64,000 nucleotides of DNA from Dyella subtropica (GTDB taxonomy: Bacteria > Pseudomonadota > Gammaproteobacteria > Xanthomonadales > Rhodanobacteraceae). Where the stretch lies: assembly GCF_026283965.1 (NCBI RefSeq), contig NZ_JAPDPD010000014.1:91438-155437 (forward strand). The letters run 5' to 3'. The position numbers were made by a program, and so were the translations under genes. The notes beneath the pieces are model-generated. The model was not told where the DNA came from, did not search any database, and saw only the letters and a list, made by a program, of their open reading frames with translations. Position 1 is the stretch's first letter, and each line of letters begins with the position of its first letter. This document shows, in pieces, positions 30,944 to 40,051 of this stretch.

Positions 30944-31630
30944 TCAGGCCACTCGGCCATCCAGCGTGGCGATGCCTTCCAGCTGGGCATGAAAATGGTC
31001 GCCGCGTTGCAAGGCTGCCACGCCGGCCGGTGTGCCGGTAAAGATCAGGTCGCCCGCCTTCAGCTCGAACAACGTGGACAGGATGGCGATGATTTCCGCC
31101 ACGCTATGCACCATGTCCCCGAGATGGGTCTGCTGACGCACGCTGCCGTTGATGCTCAGGCTTAGCAGGGTGTCCGCGTTGGGCTGGACTTCCGTGGCGG
31201 GACGCAAGGCCGAGACCGGTGCGGAATGATCGAAAGCTTTTGCGACATCCCACGGATGGCTCTTGGCCTTGACCACGGCCTGCAGGTCGCGGCGAGTCAG
31301 GTCCAGGCCGACGCCGTAGCCCCAGATCAGCGACTCTGCGCGCTCAACGGGCACGTCGCGGCCGCCCGCGCCCAGCGCCACCACCATTTCCACTTCGTGA
31401 TGCAGATCGGAGGTGGCTTGCGGGTAGGGCACGTCAGCTCCATCGGCCACCACGGCGTCGGCCGGCTTGCAGAAGAACAGCGGCGTGTCCTTGTCTACCG
31501 TGGTACCCATTTCGCGGGCGTGCTCGGCGTAGTTGCGGCCGATGCAGAATACGCGGCGTACCGGGAAGCGTTGGTCACTGCCTACAATAGGCAGGCTCGG
31601 AACAGATGAGGGCGGGATGACGTATGACAT
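30944..31630 (-). CDS. Fumarylacetoacetate hydrolase (FAH) family protein
   Basis: A 228-residue FAH-superfamily enzyme. Members hydrolyse or decarboxylate acylpyruvates and related 2-oxo acids using a divalent metal. The metal-binding region is DLHHEVEMVVALG (Glu-x-Glu ligands) with a later Asp in GYGVGLDLTRRDLQ. Other blocks are VFCIGRNYAEHAREMG and GDLIFTGTPAGVAAL. Its size and motifs match the acylpyruvase/oxaloacetate decarboxylase type (YcgM/FAHD1-like) better than true tyrosine-pathway fumarylacetoacetase. It follows mscL on the same strand with 78 bases between, probably independent. Confidence 0.92.
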   Translation of the reverse strand: MSYVIPPSSVPSLPIVGSDQRFPVRRVFCIGRNYAEHAREMGTTVDKDTPLFFCKPADAVVADGADVPYPQATSDLHHEVEMVVALGAGGRDVPVERAESLIWGYGVGLDLTRRDLQAVVKAKSHPWDVAKAFDHSAPVSALRPATEVQPNADTLLSLSINGSVRQQTHLGDMVHSVAEIIAILSTLFELKAGDLIFTGTPAGVAALQRGDHFHAQLEGIATLDGRVA

Positions 31631-31787
31631 GGCGGGGAGGTTAGCAGTTCGACTGCCCTGGACCGATGACCGATAGATGTCGCGTCCAGAATCGCCTGTG
31701 CCGCTTTATCCATGTCGATTCCGGGGGTACAAGTTCGACGTATAAGGAGACAGCTGCCACCGAGACCCGGGCTCCACCCGCCCGATT

Positions 31788-31800
31788 CAGGTGACACCTG
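31788..31800. promoter_or_regulatory. Short perfect inverted repeat, possible operator
   Basis: CAGGTG-A-CACCTG lies 100 bases before the ABC exporter cassette, in the 269-base space after the divergent FAH-family gene. It could be a dimeric regulator site; no regulator gene is adjacent. Confidence 0.3.
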
Positions 31801-31899
31801 TCATTGCCAACGACTGATGGGGTGCTCTGGCTGCCGTGCGGCCCGTCCCTCATCGTGTCGGCCATCGTGCAACTGGCTGGGGCCAGGTAGGGAGCAGGT

Positions 31900-33141
31900 G
31901 TGAAGAACGCGGATCTTTTGAAGGAATTGCGCATCGAGCGTCACCAGCGCGACGAGCACAACCAGGGCCCGGGGCGGTGGCCATGGATCGTGGGCGCCGT
32001 GGTGCTGGTGCTTGCGGTGGCAGGGGCGCTGGGTTGGATGCTGCTGGGCCGCAGCGCGCTTGAAGTACAGACCGCCACGGCCGTCGCGCCCAGCGCCAGC
32101 ACCGGGGCAGGTGCGGTGCTGCAGGCGACGGGCTACATCACGGCGCGCCGCCAGGCCACCGTCTCGGCACAGATCACCGGCACGCTGACCGAGGTGCTGA
32201 TCGAAGAGGGCGACCACGTCGAGAAGGGGCAGGTGTTGGCCCGATTGGACGACAACGGCTATCGCGCCGCGCTGGATTCCGCCAAGGCCAATACCCTGGC
32301 CGCGCAGGCGCAGGTCGTGCAGTTGCAGGCGCAACTGGATCAGGCACAGCACGATGCCGTCCGCATGCACACCCTGGTTGCGAGCGGGCTGGTTTCCAAG
32401 CAGCAGGATGAGCAGGCGCGCACGCTGGCCGCCAGCACGGCCGCACAGCTCAACGCGCAGCGCAAGCTGGCCGCCGCTGCGCAGGCGCAGACCACGCAGG
32501 CGCAGGTCAACTTCGACTACACCGTGGTGCACGCGCCGTTCACCGGCGTGATTACGCAGAAAGCGGCCCAGGTAGGTGAGATCATTTCGCCACTGTCTGC
32601 CGGTGGCGGTTTCACCCGCACGGGCGTGGGCACGATCGTGGATATGGATTCGCTGGAAATCGACGTGGACGTCAACGAGGCCTACATCGGCAGAGTGAAG
32701 GCGAGCATGCCAGCCGAGGCCGTACTCGACGCCTACCCGGACTGGAAAATCCCCGCTCACGTCATCGCCATTGTGCCCGCCGCCGACCGCGGCAAGGCCA
32801 CGGTGAAAGTGCGCGTGGCGCTGGACCAGAAAGACCCGCGCATCGTGCCGGACATGGGCGTTCGCGTGTCGTTCCTGGAGCAGGCCGCGAAGCATGAAAC
32901 CGCGCAGATGCCGAAAGGCGTGCTGGTGCCGGGCAAGGCCATCGCACAGCGCGATGGGCACGCGGCGGTTTTCGTGGTGAGCGACGACACGGCGCATCAA
33001 CGCACGGTGGAGCCGTCGGCGCAGGCGTATGGCGATCTGCGCCTGCTGCCCGCCGCGGTGCAGGCGGGCGAAACGGTGGTGGTCTCGCCATCGGCGGAAT
33101 TGAAAGACGGCATGCGCGTGAAGCAGGCCGGCAAGCAGTAA
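31900..33141 (+). CDS. Periplasmic adaptor (MFP) of an ABC-type exporter
   Basis: A 413-residue HlyD/MacA-type adaptor with a cytoplasmic N-terminus, a single transmembrane helix (WIVGAVVLVLAVAGALGWML), a split lipoyl domain (GYITARRQATVSAQITGTLT), a long Ala/Gln-rich alpha-hairpin (about residues 120-200) and a beta-barrel. GTG 31900 is preceded by GGGAGCAG. It is followed by an ATPase and two FtsX-like permeases, so it is the periplasmic part of a MacAB-like complex rather than an RND adaptor. The transported substrate is unknown. Confidence 0.92.
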   Translation: MKNADLLKELRIERHQRDEHNQGPGRWPWIVGAVVLVLAVAGALGWMLLGRSALEVQTATAVAPSASTGAGAVLQATGYITARRQATVSAQITGTLTEVLIEEGDHVEKGQVLARLDDNGYRAALDSAKANTLAAQAQVVQLQAQLDQAQHDAVRMHTLVASGLVSKQQDEQARTLAASTAAQLNAQRKLAAAAQAQTTQAQVNFDYTVVHAPFTGVITQKAAQVGEIISPLSAGGGFTRTGVGTIVDMDSLEIDVDVNEAYIGRVKASMPAEAVLDAYPDWKIPAHVIAIVPAADRGKATVKVRVALDQKDPRIVPDMGVRVSFLEQAAKHETAQMPKGVLVPGKAIAQRDGHAAVFVVSDDTAHQRTVEPSAQAYGDLRLLPAAVQAGETVVVSPSAELKDGMRVKQAGKQ

Positions 33142-33188
33142 CTATCGCTGCACGACATCCAAGGTCAACGAAGCATCGGAGAGCAGGT

Positions 33189-33881
33189 ATGAACATGGGT
33201 ACGTTGATTGAAATCCGCGATCTTTCCAAGGTGTACGAGCGCGGCAAGCAGAAAGTGGAAGTACTGCATCACATCAACCTCGACATTGCCGAAGGCGAGT
33301 TCCTTGCGCTGATGGGGCCTTCGGGCTCGGGCAAGACCACCTTGCTCAATTTGATGGGTGGATTGGATTCACCCAGTGGCGGCAGCATCAGCGTGGGCGG
33401 CCAGCGCATCAACCAGCTCAGCGCCGGTGATCTGGCCAAGTGGCGCGCGGCCAATGTCGGTTTCGTGTTCCAGTTCTACAACCTGATGCCGATGCTGTCG
33501 GCGCAGCGCAACGTGGAGCTGCCGCTGTTGCTGACCAAGCTGTCGGCCGCGCAGCGACGCAAGAATGCCAGCATCGCGTTGCAGCTGGTGGGATTGGAGG
33601 ATCGCGGCTCGCACAAGCCGAGCGAACTGTCCGGTGGTCAGCAGCAGCGCGTGGCGATCGCGCGCGCCATCGTCTCCGACCCGACCCTGTTGGTCTGCGA
33701 CGAGCCCACCGGCGATCTGGATCGTCAGTCCGCCGAGGACGTGCTCGGCTTGCTGCGCATACTCAATCGCGAGCATGGCAAGACGATTGTGATGGTCACC
33801 CATGATCCGAAGGCAGCGGAGTACGCGAATCACACGCTGCATCTGGACAAGGGCACCTTGGTCGAGCAGGTCGTGGCGTGA
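33189..33881 (+). CDS. ABC transporter ATPase (MacB/LolD type)
   Basis: A 230-residue ATPase that powers the adjacent permeases. Walker A is GPSGSGKTTLL, the Q-loop sits in VGFVFQFYNLMP, the signature is LSGGQQQRVAIARA, Walker B is LLVCDEPTGDLD and the switch His is in IVMVTHDP. The sequence class is the MacB/LolD/FtsE group that works on mechanotransmission permeases. ATG 33189 has GGAGAGCAGG upstream; ATG 33195 is an alternative two codons later. Confidence 0.95.
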   Translation: MNMGTLIEIRDLSKVYERGKQKVEVLHHINLDIAEGEFLALMGPSGSGKTTLLNLMGGLDSPSGGSISVGGQRINQLSAGDLAKWRAANVGFVFQFYNLMPMLSAQRNVELPLLLTKLSAAQRRKNASIALQLVGLEDRGSHKPSELSGGQQQRVAIARAIVSDPTLLVCDEPTGDLDRQSAEDVLGLLRILNREHGKTIVMVTHDPKAAEYANHTLHLDKGTLVEQVVA

Positions 33882-33891
33882 GGACATCGCG

Positions 33892-35052
33892 ATGAAATAT
33901 CTTCATCTCATCTGGGCTTCGCTGTTCAGGCGCAAGACCCGCACCATTCTTACGCTGGTTTCCATCATCGCGGCGTTCCTGCTGTTCGGTTTGCTCGATG
34001 CGGTGCGCGTCTCGTTCGCCGAGGCAGGCCAGTCGGCGAATGGCGCCGAGCGCTTGCAGACCGGTGCACGTCTGTCCTTCATCCAGCCTCTGCCGCAAGG
34101 ACTCGGTGCGCAGATCGCGGCGGTCAACGGCGTCAAGGACGTGGCCTATGCCAACTGGTTCGGCGGTGCCTATCAGGATCCGCACAATCAGATTTTCACC
34201 TTCGCGGTGAGCCCGAACTATCTGGATGTCTATCCTGAGGTCGAGGTTGCTCCAGAGCAGCGCCAGGCCTTCGACAAGAGTCTCAATGGCATCCTGGCGG
34301 GCGAAGTCATCGTCAAGAAATACGGCTGGAAGGTTGGCGACAAGATCCCGCTGCAGTCGCAGATTTTCCCCAACAAGGATGGCAGCAAGAACTGGAATTT
34401 CGAACTGCTCGGCGTCATGCATTCCAAGGATGAAAAGGCCTTCCAAAGCCAGATGATCGTCATGCATTGGAAAAACTTCGACGAGTCCACGCCCTACAAT
34501 CGCGGCATGGTCGGCTGGTATATCAGCCGCGTCACCGACCTGAATCAAGCGGATCGCGTGGCCAAGAGCATCGATGCGCTGTCCGCCAATTCCGACCACG
34601 AGACGAAGACCCAGACCGAACAGGCGGCGACCAAGAATTGGATCAAGCAGATGGCCGACATCGGCCTCATCGTGACGTCGATCATGGGCGCGGTGTTCTT
34701 CACCCTGGTGCTGTTGACCGGCAATACGATGATGCAGGCCGTGCGCGAGCGCACCTCGGAGCTGGCCGTGCTCAAGACCATTGGTTTTTCCAGCCATAGC
34801 GTGTTGGCCATGGTTTTGGCGGAATCCGTGCTGCTGCTCTTGCTCGGCGGTGTGATCGGCCTGGGCTTGGTGAGTCTGCTGGCTCCCATCCTGACCTCGT
34901 CTAGCGGCGGCATGATCACTCACGCCAGTGTGGGTCCCAAGAGTTGGGCATTGGGCGTCGGGCTGGCCGTCGCGATCGGATTGATTATCGGTGGCCTTCC
35001 CGCGTGGCGTGCAATGCGCCTGAATATCGTCGACGCATTGGCCGGGCGCTAA
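33892..35052 (+). CDS. ABC transporter permease, FtsX/MacB type (first of two)
   Basis: A 386-residue permease with the MacB/FtsX layout: a transmembrane helix near residue 20 (TILTLVSIIAAFLLFGLL), a periplasmic MacB-core domain (about residues 45-245), then three C-terminal helices including the FtsX domain (TNTMMQAVRERTSELAVLKT-like block, read here as GNTMMQAVRERTSELAVLKT). ATG 33892 is 10 bases after the ATPase stop. Together with the next gene it probably forms a heterodimeric membrane core. Confidence 0.92.
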   Translation: MKYLHLIWASLFRRKTRTILTLVSIIAAFLLFGLLDAVRVSFAEAGQSANGAERLQTGARLSFIQPLPQGLGAQIAAVNGVKDVAYANWFGGAYQDPHNQIFTFAVSPNYLDVYPEVEVAPEQRQAFDKSLNGILAGEVIVKKYGWKVGDKIPLQSQIFPNKDGSKNWNFELLGVMHSKDEKAFQSQMIVMHWKNFDESTPYNRGMVGWYISRVTDLNQADRVAKSIDALSANSDHETKTQTEQAATKNWIKQMADIGLIVTSIMGAVFFTLVLLTGNTMMQAVRERTSELAVLKTIGFSSHSVLAMVLAESVLLLLLGGVIGLGLVSLLAPILTSSSGGMITHASVGPKSWALGVGLAVAIGLIIGGLPAWRAMRLNIVDALAGR

Positions 35053-35063
35053 GGAGCGATGCC

Positions 35064-36383
35064 ATGAAATTTTTGATCGGTCTTCTTACCTTCGTGGTCG
35101 TCATCGCCGGCGTGGCCTTGTTTCTCTCGCTACCTTGGCCAGGCCTGCTGGTCTTGCTGGTCGTGCTGGCCTTGTGGATGTGGCTGACCCGGCACGGTCG
35201 GCAGGCGGCATCGATCACGGCCGTTGGCGTCAGCACGATGGCGCAGCGCCTGGGCTCTTCCGCGGTCATCGTCATCGGCATCGCCGGTGTGGTCGGTGTG
35301 CTGGTCGCGATGTTCGCGATGGCAGAGGGATATAGCGAAACCCTGCGCCGTACCGGCTCCGAAGATACGGCGATCGTGATGCGAGGCGCTTCCGCGGCGG
35401 AGGTTTCCTCGGTACTCGATCACGACAGCGCGCTGGTCATTGCGCAGGCGCCTGGCATTGCCAAGGACGACCATGGCAAGCCGATTGCCTCGCCGGAGCT
35501 GGTCGTCGCCGCCAACCTGCCGATGAAGGGAGGCAACCCGGAAGAGGATTTCGGCAGCGTGCAATTGCGCGGCATCGGCGATGAGGCCTGGCAGCTTCGC
35601 ACCAACGCGAAGATCATCGCCGGGCGTAAGTTCGAGCCTGGCAAGTACGAGCTGGTCGCCGGCAAGGGTGCACAGCGTCAGTTCGCCGGGCTCGAGCCGG
35701 GGAAGGAGATCAAGCTGGGCAACCAGAAATGGACCGTCACCGGCATCTTCGCTTCGAACGATGCGATGGACTCCGAGTTGTGGGCGGATGCGGGCGTGGT
35801 TGGCCCCGCCTATCGGCGCGGTTCCAGTGTGACCACGGTGTTTGCGCGCCTCACTGGGCCCGCCGCCTTTGATCAGTTCAAGGCGGCGCTGAGCTCGGAC
35901 CCGCGTCTGCAGGTCGATGCAACGACCACGCTGGACTATTTCAGCAAGCAGTCCGAAGGCACCTCCAAGGCCATTACCATCATCGGCATCGTGGTCGGCG
36001 TGATCATGGCGATCGGCGCGGTGTTCGGCGCGCTCAACACGATGTTCGCGGCGATCGCGGCACGTGCGCGCGAAATTGCCACCTTGCGTGCGATTGGCTT
36101 CCGCGGCCTGCCGGTGGTCATGGCAGTCATGCTGGAAACCATGATGCTTGCCTTGATCGGCGGTGCGCTCGGCGGTGCGTTAGCCTGGCTTATCTTCAAT
36201 GGCTATACCGCATCGACGCTGGCAGCCGGTACCACTGGCCAGCTGACGTTCGAGTTCAGGGTGACGCCGTCGCTGCTTTGGGTCGGCCTCAAATGGGCGT
36301 TGGCGATCGGCTTTATCGGTGGCCTGTTTCCGGCGCTGCGCGCCGCGCGGTTGCCGGTGACTACGGCCTTGCGCGAGCTTTGA
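35064..36383 (+). CDS. ABC transporter permease, FtsX/MacB type (second of two)
   Basis: A 439-residue permease of the same class as its neighbour but not a close copy. It has an extra N-terminal hydrophobic pair (IGLLTFVVVIAGVALFLSLP and GLLVLLVVLALWMWL) before the usual helix (VIVIGIAGVVGVLVAMFAMA). The periplasmic domain and the three-helix FtsX domain follow (NTMFAAIAARAREIATLRAI). ATG 35064 is 11 bases after the first permease, with AAGGAGCG upstream. It ends the four-gene export cassette before a strong terminator. Confidence 0.92.
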   Translation: MKFLIGLLTFVVVIAGVALFLSLPWPGLLVLLVVLALWMWLTRHGRQAASITAVGVSTMAQRLGSSAVIVIGIAGVVGVLVAMFAMAEGYSETLRRTGSEDTAIVMRGASAAEVSSVLDHDSALVIAQAPGIAKDDHGKPIASPELVVAANLPMKGGNPEEDFGSVQLRGIGDEAWQLRTNAKIIAGRKFEPGKYELVAGKGAQRQFAGLEPGKEIKLGNQKWTVTGIFASNDAMDSELWADAGVVGPAYRRGSSVTTVFARLTGPAAFDQFKAALSSDPRLQVDATTTLDYFSKQSEGTSKAITIIGIVVGVIMAIGAVFGALNTMFAAIAARAREIATLRAIGFRGLPVVMAVMLETMMLALIGGALGGALAWLIFNGYTASTLAAGTTGQLTFEFRVTPSLLWVGLKWALAIGFIGGLFPALRAARLPVTTALREL

Positions 36384-36391
36384 TGTAACAA

Positions 36392-36422
36392 CGGGATGGA
36401 GGGTCACCTCCATCCCGCTTTT
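36392..36422 (+). terminator. Rho-independent terminator of the ABC export cassette
   Basis: A perfect 11-bp stem (CGGGATGGAGG 36392-36402 / CCTCCATCCCG 36407-36417) with a 4-base loop is followed by CTTTTG. Confidence 0.93.
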
Positions 36423-36444
36423 GTAGGAGCCCGCCCTATGGGCG
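36422..36444. repeat. Single GTAGGAGC repeat unit
   Basis: TGTAGGAGC at 36422-36430 is followed by the small palindrome CGCCCTATGGGCG, the same head-plus-hairpin form as at 827-935. It directly abuts the upstream terminator. Confidence 0.55.
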
Positions 36445-36457
36445 ACCCACGGAGCAT

Positions 36458-37870
36458 TCACGGCATCACGGGCGGCACGTAAGTCAGCGTCAACCCAAGC
36501 AGCCACAGTAACCCAAGCACCAGCGGCACATGCACCACCAGCTGCATGAAGGTGAAACCCACCACGTCGCGCGCCTTCAAGCCCAGCACGCCGAGCAGCG
36601 GCAGCATCCAGAACGGATTGATCAGGTTCGGCAAGGCCTCGGCCGCGTTGTACACCTGCACCGCCCAGCCGAGATGCACATGCAGGTCGTTCGCCGCCTG
36701 CATCACATATGGCGCTTCCACCAGCCACTTGCCGCCGCCCGAAGGCACGAAGAAGCCAAGCACGGCCGAATAGACGCCCATCACCAACGAGAAGGTGTCG
36801 GTCGAGGCGATGTGTACGAACAGGCCCGAGAGCCGGTGCGCCAGCGTTTCATCGGCAAATCCCGGTGCGTGCGTGAGCAGCGTGGCGATGCCGCCGTAGA
36901 GCGGGAACTGGATCAGCACGCCCGCCGTACTTGGCACCGCTCGCGCGACGGCATTGAGGAAACTGCGCGGCCGCCAATGCAGCAGCAGACCCAGCGTCAG
37001 GAACAGGAAGTTGTAGGTGTTGAGGTTGGCGATGGCCGTCACCGCGGGCTTGGTGGCGAACTCGTAACCCAGCCAACCGAGACCGAGCAGGCCGATGAGC
37101 ACCGACAAGAGCGGGCTGTATTCCAGCCACTCGCCGGGTCGTGTGCGTGGTGGCAGAGGCGGCGTGGCGTTTTCGGTCACGCCGAAATCCTGCGCGGTAC
37201 GCGCACTTGCATCCGAGGGCGCGGTGAACCAGCAGATCAGCAGCGACACCGCGATCAACGCAGCCGTCAGCACCATCGATTGCCACAAGAAAATCGTCTG
37301 ACTGAAAGGCAGCACGCCCGTGATGTTGAGCAGCCCCGGCGGCATGCTCTTTGGGTTCGCCTGCAACTGCGCGGCCGACGAAGAAAGCCCCATCGCCCAT
37401 ACCGCACCCAGGCCCAGGTACGCAGCTGCACCAGCGGCGCGGTAATCCATGCGCAAGTCTTCGCGCCGTGCCAGTGCGCGCACCAGCAATCCGCCGAACA
37501 CCAGCGAAAAGCCCCACGACAACAACGACGCCAGCATGCTGACCAAGCCGACGTAGCAAATCGCACCGCGCCCACTGCGCGGCACACGTGCAAGCAGATC
37601 AATGAAGCGCGCCACGATCGGTGCGGTGGCCACCACGTAGCCGCCGATCACCACGAATGCCATCTGCATGGTGAAGGGGATCAGGCTCCAGAAGCCGTCG
37701 CCAAACGCATTCACCGTTACGGTTGGCGTGGCGCCAAAACCCAGCGCTGCCGCGGCCACGATCACGACGCATAGTGCGGCGAATACCCATGCATCGGGAA
37801 ACCAGCGCTCCGCCCAGGCCGAACTGCGTAGTGCTGCGCGTGCCAGCGCACCTTCTTTCGCGGTTTGCAT
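36458..37870 (-). CDS. Short-chain fatty acid transporter family protein (AtoE-like)
   Basis: A 470-residue polytopic inner-membrane protein of the AtoE/TIGR00366 family, which imports short-chain fatty acids. About 12 hydrophobic segments are visible. Conserved stretches include FTMQMAFVVIGGYVVATAPI, LSWGFSLVFGGLLVRAL and the C-terminal VPSGGGKWLVEAPYVMQAAN. ATG 37870 starts at MQTAKEGALARAALRSSAWA and is preceded by a GGGAGG stretch; an upstream in-frame start would add 19 residues without family support. No fatty-acid catabolic genes are adjacent, so the substrate is inferred from family only. Confidence 0.9.
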   Translation of the reverse strand: MQTAKEGALARAALRSSAWAERWFPDAWVFAALCVVIVAAAALGFGATPTVTVNAFGDGFWSLIPFTMQMAFVVIGGYVVATAPIVARFIDLLARVPRSGRGAICYVGLVSMLASLLSWGFSLVFGGLLVRALARREDLRMDYRAAGAAAYLGLGAVWAMGLSSSAAQLQANPKSMPPGLLNITGVLPFSQTIFLWQSMVLTAALIAVSLLICWFTAPSDASARTAQDFGVTENATPPLPPRTRPGEWLEYSPLLSVLIGLLGLGWLGYEFATKPAVTAIANLNTYNFLFLTLGLLLHWRPRSFLNAVARAVPSTAGVLIQFPLYGGIATLLTHAPGFADETLAHRLSGLFVHIASTDTFSLVMGVYSAVLGFFVPSGGGKWLVEAPYVMQAANDLHVHLGWAVQVYNAAEALPNLINPFWMLPLLGVLGLKARDVVGFTFMQLVVHVPLVLGLLWLLGLTLTYVPPVMP

Positions 37871-38007
37871 AGATCCGCCTCCCTCGCCTAGTCGAGCGAT
37901 GGTCCGCCATCGGGGAGGGGCGGGCAATACGCTATGGTCGCAAGTGTGTGACTAGGGCCGGGAAAGGTGATGGCTGGGTTGAGCGGGTTGTAGACGAGTG
38001 GGGTCGA

Positions 38008-38952
38008 TTAGGTCTTCGCCCGCTGCTTGAACAGCGTGATGATGGCCACGCCCAGCAGGATGATCGCCATGCCGGCGAGATCATAGGGGCCCACATGTTC
38101 GCCGACCAATAGCACACCGAACAGCACCGCTACGGGAGGATTGACGTAGGCATAGCTGGTCGCCAAGGCTGGCCGTGCATGTTTCAGCACGTAGAGATAG
38201 GCGCTGAAGGCGACGATCGAACCGAAGATCGCCAGATAGCCGACCGCCAGCGTGGCACGCAGTGTTGGCTGTGCGGGCAAGTGTTCGCCGGCACCGAAGC
38301 CCACCATCAGCAGGGCGACGCTGGCGCAGAGCATTTGTGCTGCGGTATTCATGGGGCCTGCGGGCATGTCCTGGCGTTTGCTCCAGATCGAGCCGAAGGC
38401 CCAGCTGCCCGCGGCCACGATCAGGGCGATCGCACCCACTCGCGACGCCGACAGCCCCGTGCCAAGGTTCAGCACCACCACACCGGCAAAACCGATGAGC
38501 AGCCCGATGGTTTCGCGCCGGGTCGGCCATTGCCCGTACATGCCCGAGAACACAGCGGCGAACAACGGCATGCTGGCGACCGCGACCGCGGAGATGCCGG
38601 AACCCACGCTTTGCTCCGCAAAACACACCAAGCCATTGCCGAAGCCGAGCAGCAGCACGCCGGTGATCGCCGCATTGCGCCACTGACGCAAGGTCGGAGC
38701 GGCCATACCGCGTAAACGGAGGAAGCCGAAGAGCAGCACGCCGGCGCACAAGAAGCGCACGCCTGCGAGTAGGAACGGCGGGTAGCTTTCCAGCGCATAG
38801 CGGATGCCCAGGTAGGTCGAACCCCAGATCACGTACAGCGCGAACAGGCCAAGCGGAATCAACACTCGCGCGTCGGCGACGGAGGCGGACACCGCGCTGG
38901 TGGCGGGTGAGACGGACGAGTCGGTCATGAGCGGAGATGGGGAGGCAGACAT
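38008..38952 (-). CDS. EamA/DMT superfamily transporter (YedA/RhaT-like)
   Basis: A 314-residue drug/metabolite exporter with ten predicted transmembrane helices formed by two EamA repeats. The first begins PLGLFALYVIWGSTYLGIRY; the second ends VAVLFGVLLVGEHVGPYDLA. The first 25 residues are Ser/Ala-rich, so the true start may be the internal Met at residue 9 (38928). Members export amino acids or other metabolites; specificity is not predictable. A separate promoter from the upstream Ada-like gene is likely. Confidence 0.9.
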   Translation of the reverse strand: MSASPSPLMTDSSVSPATSAVSASVADARVLIPLGLFALYVIWGSTYLGIRYALESYPPFLLAGVRFLCAGVLLFGFLRLRGMAAPTLRQWRNAAITGVLLLGFGNGLVCFAEQSVGSGISAVAVASMPLFAAVFSGMYGQWPTRRETIGLLIGFAGVVVLNLGTGLSASRVGAIALIVAAGSWAFGSIWSKRQDMPAGPMNTAAQMLCASVALLMVGFGAGEHLPAQPTLRATLAVGYLAIFGSIVAFSAYLYVLKHARPALATSYAYVNPPVAVLFGVLLVGEHVGPYDLAGMAIILLGVAIITLFKQRAKT

Positions 38953-39070
38953 CGCGGCGCGGATGCTCGGACTAGTCTAATGGGTCACCAAGATAATTCG
39001 TGGCGAAGTCCGGCAGTAGCGAGCACTTTGCAAGACAGGCTTGAGGCGGGATCAAGACGGTCAGCATTCG

Positions 39071-39101
39071 TTGTAGGAGCGCACAGGGTACGCTCCTACA
39101 A
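39071..39101. repeat. GTAGGAGC inverted repeat
   Basis: TTGTAGGAGCG (39071-39081) and CGCTCCTACAA (39091-39101) form a perfect 11-bp stem with a 9-base loop. It ends 4 bases from the stop of the minus-strand Ada-like gene and could act as its terminator. Confidence 0.7.
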
Positions 39102-39105
39102 GGCC

Positions 39106-39984
39106 TTATCCCGTTTGGGCGTGTCGCGGTGCCACCGTGTTGCGGCGCTCGCGAGCCAGTAGTTCGCGTTTGCGCTCGACGCCCCAGCGCCAGCCACCCA
39201 GCGTGCCGTCTTCACGCACGATGCGATGGCAAGGCACGATCAATGCCACCCGATTACTGCCACAAGCGCGACCGACCGCACGCGCCGCTTTGGGCATGCC
39301 GAGCTCGGCGGCAAGTTCGCCATAGCTCTTGGTGACACCTTGCGGGATGCGGGTCAGCGCATCCCAAACGCGCCACTGGAAGGCAGTGGCAGCGATATCC
39401 AGCGGGGGCAGGGCTGGCGCTTCCGCATCGCTCCAGCCCAGTTCCGAAGCGATGTGTGCGATCACGGCATCCAGCCATTCCTCGCGCCCGGCATCCACGC
39501 GTTCACGCCCGGCATGCGGGAATTCGTCTTTGAGACGGGCTTCGAGTTCCGCGTCGTTGGCGCCCAGGGTTACGGCGCAGATGCCGCGCGTGGTGGTGGC
39601 GACAAGCAATCGTCCCAAGGGCGTATCGGTGGTGGTGTAACGGATGCTGGCGCCAGCGCCGCCGGCCCGGTAACTGGCTGGCGTCATGCCGAGCAGGCGG
39701 TCGCTGTGTTCGTACACACGGCTGCCGGAACCAAAACCGGCGTCGTAGACGGCATCAGTGACGGCTGCGCCGTCGCGCAATGCTGCCTTCAGCTGGCCGA
39801 AACGGCGAGCGCGATGGTATTCGGCTGGACTCACCCCGTAGCGGCGGCGGAAGGCGCGCTGCAGATGGGTAGGACTGAGCTTGGCGGCCTTGGCCAACGT
39901 TTCCAGGTTGGGTGCCTGTTCGGCGCGCTCGATCAGCGCGCGGACGTGTTCCAGGGCGATCTCAGTGGTGTTGCGCGTGTTCAT
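39106..39984 (-). CDS. ada: Ada-like protein: AraC-type HTH fused to methylguanine-DNA methyltransferase
   Basis: A 292-residue two-domain protein. The N-terminal half is an AraC-type helix-turn-helix (LAKAAKLSPTHLQRAFRRRY; ARRFGQLKAALRDGAAVTDA). The C-terminal half is an O6-alkylguanine-DNA alkyltransferase with the active-site motif IVPCHRIV and the RAVGRACGSNRVAL block. It repairs O6-alkylguanine by transferring the alkyl group to its own Cys. Unlike E. coli Ada it lacks the N-terminal zinc/Cys domain that senses methylphosphotriesters, so the usual switch to activator is missing. No partner gene for that domain lies next to it. Confidence 0.93.
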   Translation of the reverse strand: MNTRNTTEIALEHVRALIERAEQAPNLETLAKAAKLSPTHLQRAFRRRYGVSPAEYHRARRFGQLKAALRDGAAVTDAVYDAGFGSGSRVYEHSDRLLGMTPASYRAGGAGASIRYTTTDTPLGRLLVATTTRGICAVTLGANDAELEARLKDEFPHAGRERVDAGREEWLDAVIAHIASELGWSDAEAPALPPLDIAATAFQWRVWDALTRIPQGVTKSYGELAAELGMPKAARAVGRACGSNRVALIVPCHRIVREDGTLGGWRWGVERKRELLARERRNTVAPRHAQTG

Positions 39985-40051
39985 GACGGCATCGCAGTTC
40001 GGATGCCGTCAGATTAGTCGGGAGGGACCGCGACAGCTATCCGGATATTGC

